Positions 33,880-45,739 of a stretch of DNA of 64,000 nucleotides are shown in pieces (the stretch's first letter is position 1; each line of letters opens with the position of its first letter). The stretch lies in NCBI GenBank assembly GCA_024305745.1, contig JAHRBS010000005.1, positions 1,674,001-1,738,000 of the forward strand, given 5' to 3'. This DNA is from Polyporus tsugae. Its lineage: Eukaryota; Basidiomycota; Agaricomycetes; Polyporales; Polyporaceae. Position numbers and translations under genes: made by a program. The notes beneath the pieces are model-generated. The model was not told the origin of the DNA and did no database searches. It saw nothing but the letters and a program-made list of their open reading frames with translations.

Positions 33880-34790
33880 TCGATCGAGCAAGAGATCGTT
33901 GTGGTGCACACTCACAGGCTAAACAACAGCCACTAAGTTGGACTGCTCTCCGTGTGACGCGTCTGATCGTCTGCAAGAATATGGCGGTACGCTCCCGACG
34001 TTCAGAGGGGCACGCGTTCGCGTACGCACGCTTGACGCCATCGTACAGCGGGTCGCCGGGCATCGGGCGGGGATAGTACGGATTGTTAAAGCAAATAATG
34101 TGTCAACAAGGTCGGTCACTTCGCCAGCAACCCTGGCGTACGTGGGCATCTACCAACCGGAACCTTTCATCGACAGTGCTTGCCACCCCACGGCCATACC
34201 AAAGCCAAGGAAAGGGCAGTCCATCGGCGACAACGCACCTGGCTGAAATCCACAACAAAAAATTGTACCGCTGCGGAGTGGGAAGCACCCGCCATGATGA
34301 ACTCGACGTCGCGTCCTAGCCCCGCCCCCGAGTGGATCAGCACGAACATCTCTCCCATCCCCACCGCGACCTCGTCTTTCGGCGGGATGTCATCGTCCCC
34401 GTCTTGGAGGAGCTCATAACGCGCCGCGTCGAGGGGGAAGTGGACCAGGTTGACAAAGGCTGACGGGCGCAGTTGCTTGCCGAATTAGAAGCGGCATATG
34501 AGCGGGAGGAGCCAACCTGGCCGCTAGCAGGGGAATTCGGATTGGACTTTGAGGGGAAGACGGGCTTTTGGTTTCGCGGGGAGTAGCACGCGAGCGGGCG
34601 TGGAACGGTGAAGAGCGCGTCGAGGGTATTCTGGGTTACGGCGACTTGAAGGCTGCTGAACTCCCATGCGACATGGTCTGGCGCGTGAGTGACCTTGATG
34701 GCGATGGAGTGTCTGGGGGAGGCGAAGCTGCCCGCGTCGATGCAAATGAGAGTAAGTAGTAGAGCCATCGCGGTCGGTCGACGAGACGGT
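33880..34790 (-). pseudogene. protein-kinase-like remnant, copy B
   Basis: Read on the minus strand, the first exon region still shows IAIKVTHAPDHVAWEFSSLQ (catalytic-Lys type AIKV). The glycine loop, however, reads IDAGSFAS instead of VGAGSFATVF. The central region at 34290-34390 and the C-terminal region (VAGEVTDLVDTLFAL, 34060-34120) follow in shifted frames. It is head to head with the RPC40 copy at 35.1 kb and convergent to DUF6533 copy B. It is not expected to make a kinase. Confidence 0.55.
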
Positions 34791-35152
34791 CGTTGGTGAC
34801 GATGACTCGGAGCCTAATGAGAGCGCAAGGTGGTCGGCTGTGACCATCAATCCATCACATAACCTTGAGCTTCCGTCACGCTCGCGCGCGAAACCTCACC
34901 GTGCCGGGACTCCGAGCCTTCCTCCCTTCCTCTCCCTGTCTCTCTCGGTTTTTGGGCCCGCCCTTGTCTCTGATTGTATCCGCAGACTCGATGGAAGACT
35001 TGGTTATCATGGGCTAGCCCGTGTATCCCCGGCTCAGATGTACATGTTTCGTGCTCTCAGGCTGGTTATCCCCTCGACTCATCGCGAGACCAGCCGCTGC
35101 TCGCTCTCCATCCGGCCCCCGAGTTGGTTTCTGACATAGCTCTCCTTCATAG

Positions 35153-36470
35153 AACTTGGGAGTGTCGGTGAAGAGGCTGTCACAACACTCCGTCGATGTT
35201 GACTTGGTCGGAGTGGATGCGTCGATTGTGAACAGATTCCGTCGGATATTGATTGATGAGGTGAGCCCGTCCATCCAGTTCTTCGCGCGTTCAGCTCGCG
35301 ACACCTGCCTCTGCTTAGGGAAGGAGGATTGCGTAAAGGAAGGGAGGACAACACTGGAGCTATACCCCCGTCTCGTCGAATTATACCATGCTTCTCAAGC
35401 CCTGGCTGAAGACACCTTGTCCCGCATGCCTCATGACCGTTGCTGACGCCCGCCTAGGTCCCGACAATCTACGTCTTCATCAACACCTCCGGCATACACG
35501 ACGAGATTATATCCCACCGTTTAGGCCTCATTCCGCTGAGCGTTGAACCCCGACTATTCGAGTTCCGTTCACAAGGCAAACTACTCACGGACCAGAATAC
35601 TCTCGTATTCAAGTAAGTCTCTTCCTCTCTCGTTATATCTCACCGCATCCTCTAACCTGCTCAAGGCTCAACGTAAAGTGCCAGCGCGCAAAAAAGCCGC
35701 CAAAAGACGCCCTCAGATTGACGACCGGAGACCTCGTCTGGGAGCAGCATGGCGAGTAGGATGTGACCGTCTTCGCTGTGAATCCGCCAGCGGGGACGAA
35801 CAAGGACATCGTCCTCGCGAAGCTGGCCCCAGAACAGGTCATTGAGATCGAGATGCACGCGGTCAAGGGTCTTGGGAAGGAGAACGCGAAGTGGAGTGCC
35901 GTAGGTACATCCGTCCATCCGATGCAGTCCACGCATTTTGAACTCATACCTACCCGCCCGTCTCTCTGCAGCGACGGTGTCGTACGGTCTGCACCCGCTC
36001 ATCGTCCTGAACCTGTCCAAACCCGTCCCGCGCAAGTACGCGGAGAAGTTCGCGAGGTGCTTCAGCCCGGGCGTCGTCCGTGTCGGCGCGCACGGGGAGG
36101 TCTCGATCGACGAGCGCAACCTCCGTAGGGAGACAAAGTTGTGCGAGATGCTCCGGCATAGGGAGTTCGACGGGTGCGTTGAGCTCAAGCGCATCCGCGA
36201 CTGGTTCATCTGTGCATCCTCATCCCCAATCTTTTCCGGCGAGCCGTAAAGTACTGACGAGGGACTTGCTTATACAGTCAGCGTGGAAAGCGAGGGGCCG
36301 TACACGCCCGAGTCGCTCCTGCCGGAGGCGATGAAGGTCATGCAGCAACATTGCGTCCATTCGGGCGGCGGCGGAGACGCTCCTCGCGGACTCTGAAGGA
36401 TTTGGGCAGTGGGGCGGTCGTCGACGGTCCGGACACAGATGGCGACGTTGAGGGGAATGGAGAGTAGGAT
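35153..36470 (+). pseudogene. RPC40/AC40-like RNA polymerase I/III subunit pseudogene, copy B
   Basis: Exons of the AC40 family occur in order. They are 35153-35260 (VSVKRLSQHSVDVDLVGVDA), 35459-35612 (HDEIISHRLGLIPLSVEPRL, with three residues lost before YVF) and 35666-35902 (KPPKDALRLTTGDLVWE, ENAKWSAV). Then come 35975-36212 (YGLHPLIVLNLSKPVPRKYA and VELKRIRDWFI) and 36280-36470 (VESEGPYTPESLLPEAMKVM). The first exon is absent. TAG at 35757-35759 interrupts the frame, and small indels near 36340 and 36395 shift the end (the true tail would read VVDGPDTDGDVEGNGE). AC40 is an essential assembly subunit of RNA polymerases I and III, so the working gene must lie elsewhere. Confidence 0.8.
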
Positions 36471-36479
36471 AGGTGGAAG

Positions 36480-37428
36480 TTGGAGTGCTGGTGTGATGGT
36501 ACGGGAACGTCCGCTTTGCTAGCTTTCGGCTGTGTACGCTGACGTTTTTCCTGCGGCCTTCGCAATCCGCTATGTATCTCATGGTATACCTTCCCCACCG
36601 GCAGTACTTGTTGTCTTCCCAAACATGCATCCGTTCTGCACTGGTCATCGGGCGTCGAGATTACCTCTTTTGGCGCCTCCCGTGTTGCCGCCGTATGCCT
36701 TCCAAACTGTGACTGCGACCACTTGTCGCGGCTTTGTTGCGGCTATGGTTTCAGTGAGTCCTGAACAGAGCTCATTTCCGGCTACAGCTCACTCTTTATA
36801 GACTACCATGGCTACAGACCGTCGTTTAATCTTCCTGGGATGCGCTCGCAGACTCGCCTCCGATGATGCAGCAGACCGCCACCACACCACGCGCCTCAGA
36901 CGCAGTGGATACTGTCATTGTTTAATTTGACGCCCCCTAGGTAAGGTTAGAAGCAGTTCCACAGCTCGACCAGCAGGAAGCGCAACCCCGGGGAGATAGC
37001 CAGGTCTGTACCGTCGTCACCTGTTCAATTTGCGTACTCCACACCTAGCTCGACTGGACATTCAAGCACAGCGATCGTTGAAGTTATCGTCAGAAAACTT
37101 TCGCGAGGGATTGCGCTTCCGGAGTAACACAGGATCGGGAAACATGGGGAGGGCGACCCGAGTGTTGAGAGGACGCCACACGTGATTAGGTTGGCTTCTA
37201 TGGCGGTGAGTGTGGTTTTTATTGACAGATTATCATGTTTTCTATGTTGACCACAGCACATCGAAGAAGATGGAGTTTATAGGAATGATGACTGCGTCTG
37301 TTCAGGCGATTTCGAGACGAGCGGGACGGATGCAATATATAAATGTGCCACCATGGCGCTACCCCACGGAAACCCTGTTCCAACCCCCCCCCCTTGAACG
37401 GTTCTCATCCATATCCACGCTTGACAAA
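36480..37428. other. duplicated intergenic, no gene seen
   Basis: The stretch matches 42490-43652 over most of its length, from the RPC40 pseudogene 3' end (GGTGGAAGTTGGAGTGCTGG) to the DUF6533 start. Open frames here are short and unconserved between the two copies. Confidence 0.5.
37335..37344 (+). promoter_or_regulatory. TATA-like element of DUF6533 copy C
   Basis: ATATATAAAT lies about 90 bases upstream of ATG 37429 and is shared with copy D. Confidence 0.45.
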
Positions 37429-39211
37429 ATGTCCGCGACTCAGGAGATATCCAATCTGTAAGTCTAGCAGCAGCTTTGACGCCTGTCGTGCGAGCTCTAA
37501 CACTGTTGTTTGAATAATAGGTACACGGAAGTGTACTGTATTTATGCTGCTTGCGGTGCTGTCCCCCACAATATTCGCCCAAATCCCCGACTCGGATGCT
37601 AACCTGGCGCGCTAGCAATCCTCATCTATGACTGGCTCCTGTGCCTTGGCCAGGAGGTCCGATTCATATGGAACTGGCGCTTGAAAGTCACTAGCTCCTC
37701 GCTGGTGTATGCCCTCAGCCGGTATGCGATGCTCATAGAGTTTTTTCTCCTGGCTGTTGCGACGGCCTATCCGATGTCGGACCTAGTACGCAAAGCTGCT
37801 ACCATTCTTCCTTCCAACGGACTCATCATTGTGTATGCAGAGGTAGCTGATGGTTGTCGACTGGGTGGAGATCCATGTATGCTCACACCCGCTCCCCCAC
37901 AATAGCTGTAGGGCAAATGTATGGACCCAGGCTGCCCTTGAGATACTGGGCACAATCGCGTTCAGCAGTGCGTCTGAGATCCTTCCCAAAACACTCAGAC
38001 ACTGGACCAAACTGGTTTCCAGCATTCTCTGCCCTGCGTGCATACGCGTTGTCGAACAGGGACAAATGGTTGACGACAATAATCATCCTTTTGGCACTAC
38101 CATCAATGGTAATGAACCTCGTGAGTCTCTCAGACGTCGCTCCTGGCTGTGATTGATAAATTTTTTCCTGGGAAAGCTTCAATCCTTCTACGAGGCTCCT
38201 GCGAACCAACCCAGTCCATTCAATTGCGGCTCGTTGACCTCGCTATCCCCGACGCTCTCTCTCCGGTGTGTTCAACAACTAGCATTCTGGTTGGCAGCAC
38301 TAACCATCCGGCGATCATCACCCTTTCCAGTGGTGTGTAGAATGTTATTCCATCATTCTGCGGTACTCACTTTCGTATCAATCATAGTTAATGTCGTTTG
38401 GCGGGGATCGCAGCTTGCAGCAGAGCTACTTGTCGTCGGCATCACCTGGTGGTACAGCTACCAGTCGTATCGCATCCGGAAAGGCATCAGCCTTGGCAAA
38501 ACTATCAGTTCTCTCCTCATCTACAACGGTGAGACGTGTCATGGATCACCGGGTTCCTGGTTGACATGATGTATACATAGGAAGCCTATATTTCCTGTGC
38601 GCTTGGCTTCTTGCAACCCTTTGGTTCTCGAGGCTCATTGCAAACTTTGTAGATCCCTCGCGACCTTGTACGTCCTCGAGATCATCTTCAACACAGCATC
38701 GGTACGTCCTTCCACTGCAGATCACGCATACCACGATGCATCCTCATACATTCCTCCAGGTTGCAGATACAGTCTCGACTGCGGCGGTCTTCCTGGAAAT
38801 ATTCTACGATCCGTGAGTCCACTCTGCGGCCCTTGGTACCCACTACGTTCCTGACAAGCAAATTCTGCTCTCAGCATAACATCGATTCTCTTGTGTCGCT
38901 TCGTGCTCTCGCTTCGACAATTCGACACCAGCCCCGCATCCGTGACGTATTCCGAGACGGGCTCTGGACTCCAAGAGCACACGGCCTCGAGGGACGTTCT
39001 CCAGTTCGCGGCGCAGCCAAGCAACTCCCTCCCGCCCTTCCTCACATCCTTCGCTCATCCCGTTCACGTTGGTTCGGCCTTGTCCGAGACGGACCCGGAT
39101 GCCATCGACGACGACGGAGCGGAATGGCAAGAAATGGATGTGGTGGCACCGACTCGGATGACGCCATCCTCCCAGAGTCCGGAACCTTCCGAGTTGGAAT
39201 ACTACGTATAG
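37429..39211 (+). CDS. DUF6533 membrane protein, copy C
   Basis: The start is ATG 37429 (MSATQEISNL), then YTEVYCIYAAC and ILIYDWLLCLGQEVRFIWNW, the DUF6533 core, with RYAMLIEFFLLAVATAYPMS. Further exons are SCRANVWTQAALEILGTIAF, FSALRAYALSNRDKWLTTI, NVVWRGSQLAAELLVVGITW and GSLYFLCAWLLATLWF. The final exon, ITSILLCRFVLSLRQFDTS, runs to the stop at 39209-39211. I see no stop inside the exons, and the donor after the SCRAN exon is changed (AGCA|GTGCGT) but still usable. Several hydrophobic segments make it a polytopic membrane protein. It is the middle copy of three in tandem, followed by a minus-strand kinase remnant. Confidence 0.78.
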
Positions 39212-39509
39212 TTCGTGGGTAGGCACTCAGATGGGCGAGCAGTCCGTTTCTATTAACTGACCATTGGTTATAATAGGTGCGCGTAATCTCCCTCTGAGTC
39301 GTTAGTCCCAGCCGGTCCTCAGGCTTATTTCCTTTCCACACTTTCGTGGCTCGTATTTATTGATGTTCATTTTTCCGCTTGTACTACACGCATACATATA
39401 TATGGTAGCTGGTCCCAAACTTTGTTTTCATCCTCACTGGCGAGGGCGTGAAGATCTTGGGGCCCGAGTCAGCACGGTCGATCGAGCAAGAGATCGTTGC
39501 GGTGCAAAC

Positions 39510-39770
39510 TCAGGCTAGACAACAGCACAAAGCCGGACTTCTCTCCGTGTGACGAGCCTGGATCGCCTGCAAGAACAATGTGGCGCGCTCCCGAGTCTCC
39601 GATGGACATGCATCAATGTACCCCCGCCTGAACGGGTCGTACAGCGCGTCACCCGGGACCGGGCGCAGATAGTACGGGTCGTTGGTGGGGAACGCGTCGA
39701 CGAGCCCGGACACATCGCCCTTGTCCCTCTCGAATACGCGCATCTACTACCAATCGGAGTCGTCTGGCGA
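39510..39770 (-). pseudogene. kinase-like C-terminal fragment (extra copy)
   Basis: The minus strand encodes GDVSGLVDAFPTNDPYYLRP followed by DPFRRGYIDACPSETRERAT. It repeats the C-terminus of the kinase-like gene found 500 bases to the right (ELVDALFANDPYYPRPVPGD). The intervening 39770-40080 is AT-richer and unmatched. Only the C-terminal exon was duplicated. Confidence 0.55.
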
Positions 39771-40090
39771 CTGTGCTTGCGACTCGACGACCATATCACA
39801 GCCGCTGTTTGTGTCGACGTTGGGTGTGTTGCTATCGTGGTGGAGGTCGAAGGTGATTTGGCGTTTTTCTCCGTCTTTTACAATTTCTGACGTATTTCAT
39901 GGCCAACGGCACATACGACTCGACTATGCCCAGCATGACCATTCTGCTTGAGACCGATTGGTAATGAGGTGGGTTATATATAATGGCAACGTTGTTTTCC
40001 TACGCGCACCTCTCTCCCATGGGGCCCCATTCCTTCATGTACGTCAGGACCACTAGCACATAGCTCGACGAGGGCTCGTGCGTACTAATA

Positions 40091-40890
40091 CTAGACTCCC
40101 GCACCACTGGTAGGACATTTCTCCGCGTGACTCGCCTCGATCGCCTGCAAGAATATGGCGGCGCGCTCCCGACGTTCCGAGGGGCACGCGTTCGCGCAGG
40201 CACGCTTGAAGCTCAGGCTATTGTACAGCAGTGGGTCGCCCGGCACCGGGCGCGGATAGTACGGATCGTTAGCAAATAATGCGTCAACCAGCTCGGTCAC
40301 GTCGCCAGCGACCCTGTCGTACGTGCATCTACCAAACAGAACCTTTCAGCGATAGTGCTTGCCGCCCGACGACCACACCAAAGCCAACGAAAGGGCAGTC
40401 CCTCCGCGACGCACCTGGTTGAAATCGATGACATAAAATCGCACCGCTGCGGAATGGGAAGCACCCGCCATCACGAACTCAACGTCGCGCGCGTCGTAGC
40501 CCGCGCCCCAGTGGATCAGCGCGGGCATCTCGCCCGTCGAGCGACATGTACGCCGTCACGCCTTCTGACGGTTGTGCCACTGGCCTGTCAGTGACCAGTA
40601 GACGAACGCGGATTCAAGTGGGGCTTTGAGGGAAAGAGGAACTTCTGGGTCCGCGGGTCATAGCACGCGAGTGGGCGTGGAACGCTGAAGGGCACCTCTG
40701 GGTTGTTCTTCGTTACGGCGAGCACGGCTTGGAGGCTGGTGAACTCCAGATCCCATTCGACTTGCGCGGGGTAGTCTAGCGTGTGAGAGCGACCTTGATG
40801 GCGATGGGGCGTGCGGGGGAGGCGAAGACGGTGGCGAAGCTGCCCGCGCCGACGCGAATCGGAGTGGTAGGCTCCCTGTAGGCTGCCGCG
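40091..40890 (-). pseudogene. protein-kinase-like gene, copy C (best preserved, probably broken)
   Basis: The N-terminal exon at 40790-40880 reads IRVGAGSFATVFASPARPIA and IKVALTR, a glycine loop plus the AIK lysine. The middle exon (40400-40528) reads MPALIHWGAGYDARDVEFVM and VRFYVIDFNQV, where DFN takes the place of the kinase DFG. The C-terminus (40091-40320) reads ELVDALFANDPYYPRPVPGD and PSERRERAAIFLQAIEAS. Between these blocks the frame is lost at least once. The layout resembles fungal kinase-fold proteins of the FunK1/DUF3669 kind, but exact family membership is an inference. It lies head to head with RPC40 copy C. Confidence 0.55.
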
Positions 40891-41069
40891 AGCCCTCGTT
40901 GTCGGTCAAGGAGATCGCCATGACTCGGATGGTCGTTGACGTTGAGAACACACGGTCACGGTCGTCGACCAATTGGATTGTGTGACTGATGCGTCACAAA
41001 ACGTTGACTCGCCGTCACGCTCGCTCAGCTCGGCTCGATACTCCCACGCGCCCTCCGTCTTCAACCCCC

Positions 41070-42487
41070 GACACCATGTTGGCGTGCACCGAGAGCATGT
41101 CTCCGATATCTCGAACACTGAATTCCCCGGACACCACCCTAATGAGGACCATAGCTGGAGTTTCTCAAAATTCAAGGAGGTACGCCCTCGCCGGACGCTT
41201 ACTGTGAGTTGGTTTCTGACCGGGCTCTCTTTTGTAGAAATTGAGAGTGTCGGTCAAGAAACTGTCGCGACGCCCCGTCGAGTTTGATTTGGTCGGAGTG
41301 GATGCGTGGATTGCGAATGTGCGGATATTGATTTCTGAGGTGAGCCCGTCCATCCAGTTCGTTGCCCGTTCAGCTCGCGACAACGGTGTCTGCTTGGTGG
41401 AAGGAGGATCGCGTAGAGGAGGGAAGGACAACACTGGACCTATACCCCGGACTATTCCCGCGCGTCGAACTACGCTTCTCCTCGCTGAAGACACCTTGTC
41501 CCGCATGCCCCATGACCGTTGCTGACGCTCACCTAAGTCCCGACAATAGAAGATGTCTACGTCTTCAACAACGCCTCCGTCACACACGATGAGACCCTAT
41601 CCCACCATTTAGGCCTCATCCCGCTGAACGTCGACCCCCGACTATTCGAGTTCCGTTCACAAGGCAAACTACACACGGACCGGAACACTCTTGTATCCAA
41701 GTGCGTCCCTCCCTCTCGTCATATCTCACTCCACCATCTAACCTCGCCTTTCTCCAAAAGAAGCCCCCCAGGTCATCCATGACGTTGTGACCACCGGAGA
41801 CCTCGTCTCGGAGCCGTAGGGAAGAGCAGGCCACCGGCCGCAAATCTGCCAGCGGCGACGAACAAGGACATCGTCTTCACGAAGCTGGCACCAGAACACA
41901 TCATCGAGATCGAGACGCACGCGGGGAAAGGGTTAGGGAAGGAGCACGCAAGGTGGAGTGCCGGTATGTCCGTCCGTTTGACCGACCGACGCATGCAGCC
42001 CCGCAGCCACTGCGTCGTACCGCCCGTACCCGCTCGTCGTCCTGAACCCGTCAAAACCCGACCTGCGCGACACCTTCGTCCGCGTCTGGGCGCACACGAC
42101 GAAGTCTCGATCGGCGAGCGCAACCTCCTCTGGGAGACGATGTCGCGCGAAGTGCTCCGGCATAAGGAGGTCGACGGCTGCGTTCCGCTCAAGTGCATCC
42201 GCGACTGGTTCATCCGCGACTGATTCATCTGTGCGTCCCGCTCTTCCGTCATCCCCAATCTTTTTCGGCGAGTACTGACGAGGCACGGAAATAGTTAGCG
42301 TAGAGAGCGAGGGCCCGTACACGGTCGATGAGCTCCTGCTCGACGCGATTCAAGGTCATGCGCGGCAAGATAGCGTCGATCCGCGCCGCGGCGGAGGCAC
42401 TCCTTGCGGACTCCGAGGATTTGGGCAGCGGGGCGGTGGTCGGCGGTCCGGACGCGGATGACGACGTTGAGATGAATGGAGAGTAGG
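41070..42487 (+). pseudogene. RPC40/AC40-like pseudogene, copy C
   Basis: This is the only copy that keeps the first exon together with the following ones. Exon 1 (to 41179) reads SDISNTEFPGHHPNEDHSW and FSKFKE. Exon 2 (41238-41339) reads KLRVSVKKLSRRPVEFDLVG, with AFR lost from the usual IANAFRRILI. Exon 3 (41537-41700) reads [20 protein letters not shown], and the base before TCCCGAC at its acceptor is missing. Exon 4 (41750-41965) has stops and changed sense in its first half, then NKDIVFTKLAPEHIIEIETH. Exon 5 (42010-42220) has a deletion between KPD and RDTF. The last exon ends VEMNGE with a stop at 42485-42487. Many lesions make it non-functional. Confidence 0.75.
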
Positions 42488-43652
42488 ATAGGTGGAAGTT
42501 GGAGTGCTGGTATTATGGTACGGGAACGGCCGCTTTGCCGGCGTCCGGCTGTGTACGCTGACGTTAAATGTGTTGCTATTGCTGCGTAGGCTGAGTGCTA
42601 TATGATGCTCTTCCTTCGCCTATCTCAATCTCATATGCATCTCCCGGAGACTGTCTGCTTGTAGCCGCCTGGAAAGGAAATGTGCTATACGTATACCTTC
42701 CCTACTGGTAGTACTTGTTGTCTTCCCAAACATGCGTCCGTTCGGCATCGGACATTGGGCACCTCTTTTGGCGCCTCCTCCCGTGTTGCCGCCGTAACGT
42801 GGACGTCGAGACTCGAGTCTAGTGCCTTCCAAACTGTGACTGCGACCCCCTGTTGCGGCTTTGTCGCGGCCATGATTTCAGTGAGTCCTGAACTTCAGAC
42901 CTCATTTTCGGCTGCAGCTCACTCTTTATACTGTAGACTACCATCACTACAGACCACCGCGTAATCTTCCTGTGATGCGCTCGCAGACTTACCTCCGATG
43001 ATGCCGCAGACCGCTACCGCAATACGCGCCTCAGGTGCAGTGGATACTGGCGTTGTTCAATACATTAATTGACGCCCCCTAGTAGGTGAGGATAGACGCA
43101 GGATCCATCCATCCGTCTTTGATATCCACAGCTCCATGGCTCCATACGCGTAGGAAACGCAACTCCCTCAAGAAAGTCATCGCTGAATCCCTTTGTCAAG
43201 GCAGATAGCCAGGTCTGCACCATCGTCACCTGTTCAATTTGCGTACTCTGACACACCTAGCTCGACTGGACATTCAGGCACGGCGATCGTTCAAGTTGTT
43301 GGGAGAATACTCCTACGCGCGTTTCGCGAGGGATTGCGCTTCCGGAGTAAGTTAGTAACACAGGATCGGGCAGGGCGGCCCCCGGTGTTGAGAGGACACC
43401 ACGCGGGATTAGGTTGGCTTCTGTGGGCGGCGAGTGTGGTTTTTGTTGACAGATTATCATGCGTTCTATGTTGACCGCAGCACATCGAAGAAGAGAGAGT
43501 TTATAGGAATCATGGCAGCGTCTGTTCAGGCGATATCGAGACGACCGGGACGGAGGCAATATATAAATGTGCCACCATGGCGCTACCCCACGGAAACCCT
43601 GTTCCAATCCCGCCCCCTTGAACAGTTCTCACCCAGATCCACGCTGGAAAAA
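42488..43652. other. duplicated intergenic, no gene seen
   Basis: Second copy of the 36.48-37.43 kb region, about 200 bases longer (extra sequence near 42570-42680 and 43080-43200). No conserved frame. Confidence 0.5.
43559..43568 (+). promoter_or_regulatory. TATA-like element of DUF6533 copy D
   Basis: ATATATAAAT, about 90 bases before ATG 43653, in the same context as copy C. Confidence 0.45.
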
Positions 43653-45449
43653 ATGTCCGCGGCTCAGGAGATATCAGATCTGTAAGTCTAGCAGCAACTT
43701 TGACGCCTGTCGTGTGAGCTCTAACACTGTTGTTTGAATAATAGGTACACGGAAGTGTACTGTATTTATGCTGCTTGCGGTGCTGTCCCACACAATATTC
43801 GCCCAATTGTCCGATACTAACCTGGTGCGCTAGCAATTCTCGTCTATGACTGGTTCCTGTGCCTCGACCAGGAGGTCAGATTCATCTGGAACTGGCACTC
43901 GAAAGTCACTAGCGCCTCGCTGGTGTATGCCCTCAGCCGCTATGCGGTGCTCATAGAGTTTCTCCTGGTTCTTGCGACGAACTATCCAATGTCAGACCTA
44001 GTACGCAATGTTGCTACCATTCTTCCTTCTAACAGACTCATCATTGTGTATGCAGAGGTAGCTAGTGGTCGTCAACTGGGTGGATATCCATGTAGTATGT
44101 ACTATGCTCACACCTGCTCCCCCGCAATAGCTGTAGGGCCAATGTATGGGCCCAGACGGCTACCTCGATCCTGGCCACGATCGCATTCAGCGGTGCGTCC
44201 GAGATTCTTCCCAAACCACTCAGATGCTGAACCAAACTGGTTTCCAGCATTCTCTGCCCTGCGCGCATATGCACTGTCGAACAGGAACATATGGTTGACG
44301 GCCATAATCATCCTTTTGGCGCTACCACCAACAGCGATGCTCATTGTGAGTCTCCCGGACATCGCTCCCGGCTATGGTCGGTAAACCATTTTCCGAGAAA
44401 GCTTCAACCGTTCTACGAGGCTCCTACGAACCAACCCAGTCCATTCAATTGCAGCTCGTCGACCTCGCTATCTCCGACGCTCGATATCAGGTGTGTTCAA
44501 CAGCCAGCATTCCGGTTGATAACACGAGTAACCGTCCCATCATCACCCTTTTCAGCGGTGTGTAGAATACTATTAATCCAGCTTTCTGTGGTACTCATTT
44601 GGTATCACTTATAGCTAATGTCGTTTGGCGGGGATCGCAGCTTGCGGCAGAACTGCTTGTCGTCAGCATCACCTGGTGGTACAGCTACCAGTCGTATCGC
44701 ATGCGGAAAGGCATCAAACTCGGAAAAACTATCAGTTCTTTCCTCGTCTACAACGGTGAGACGTCCCATGGATCGCCATGTTCCTGGCTGACGTGATGTG
44801 TCACTAGGAAGCCTCTATTTCCTGTGCGCTTGGCTCCTTACGACACTTGGGTTCCCAGGGCTCATCGCAAAATTGCAGATTTCTCGCGACCTTGTACATC
44901 CTCGATATCATCTTCGGCACGACGACAGTACGTCCTTCAACTGCAGATTACATACGTCACGATGTATCCTCATACGTTGCTCCAGATTCCAGATACAATC
45001 TTGAATGCGGCGCACGCCCTGTCGGACTTCTACGATCCGTGAGTCCACTCCGCGCCCCAAGTTGGTATCCACTTCGTTTCCTGAGAAACCATCGTGTTCG
45101 CAGCATAACTTCGATTCTCACGTGTCACTTCATGCTCGAGCTCCGCCAATTCGACAGCAGCCCCCCGTCCGTGACGTATTCCGAGACGGGCTCTGGACTC
45201 CGAGAGCACACGGCCTCGGGGGACATTCTCCAGTTCGCGGCGCAGCCAAGCAACTCGCTCCCGGCCTTCCTCACGTCCTTCGCTCACCCCGTTCACGTTG
45301 ATTCCGCCCTGTCCGAGACGGATACAGATGCAATCGACGACGACGGAGCGGAATGGCAAGAAATGGATGTGGTGGCACCGACCCGGACGACGCCATCCTC
45401 CCAGAATCCGGCTCCTGAGCAACCTTCTGAGCTGGAATACTCTGTATAG
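43653..45449 (+). CDS. DUF6533 membrane protein, copy D
   Basis: Exon 1 is 43653-43681 (MSAAQEISDL), exon 2 is 43745-43779 and exon 3 runs from 43834. They join in phase to give YTEVYCIYAACAILVYDWFL with FIWNWHSKV and RYAVLIEFLLVLATNYPMSD. SCRANVWAQTATSILATIAF splices to FSALRAYALSNRNIWLTAI. Then come NVVWRGSQLAAELLVVSITW, GSLYFLCAWLLTTLGFPGLI, and a short exon ending ILNAAHALSDFYDP. The final exon (about 45104-45449) starts ITSILTCHFMLELRQFDSS and ends PSELEYSV. This copy shows the cleanest set of splice sites. Downstream only a kinase tail remains before S28 copy 2. Confidence 0.8.
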
Positions 45450-45739
45450 TTCGTCGGTAGGCACTCAAATGGGCGAGCAGTTCGCAGATATTGACTGATG
45501 ATGATAGGTGCAGGCGCAACGCCGTACTGTAATCTCCCTCCGAGTCGTTGGTTCCTCGGACTTGTTTCCCTTCGACACTTTCATGGCACGTATTTATTAT
45601 GACGTCATTTTCCATCTCTCCGCTTGTACTACACACGTATATGATAGTTGTCCTTCAAATTTCCTCCTCACTGGCCAAGGGCCGCCAACTCTGATTTGTG
45701 TTCAGCACTGGAGGGCGCGAAGATCTTGGGCTCGAGTCA

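Noticed and set aside
40091..40890. Treating kinase copy C as a working gene
   Set aside because: The glycine loop, AIK and DFN blocks are readable, but frames do not join by plausible introns between the central and C-terminal blocks.
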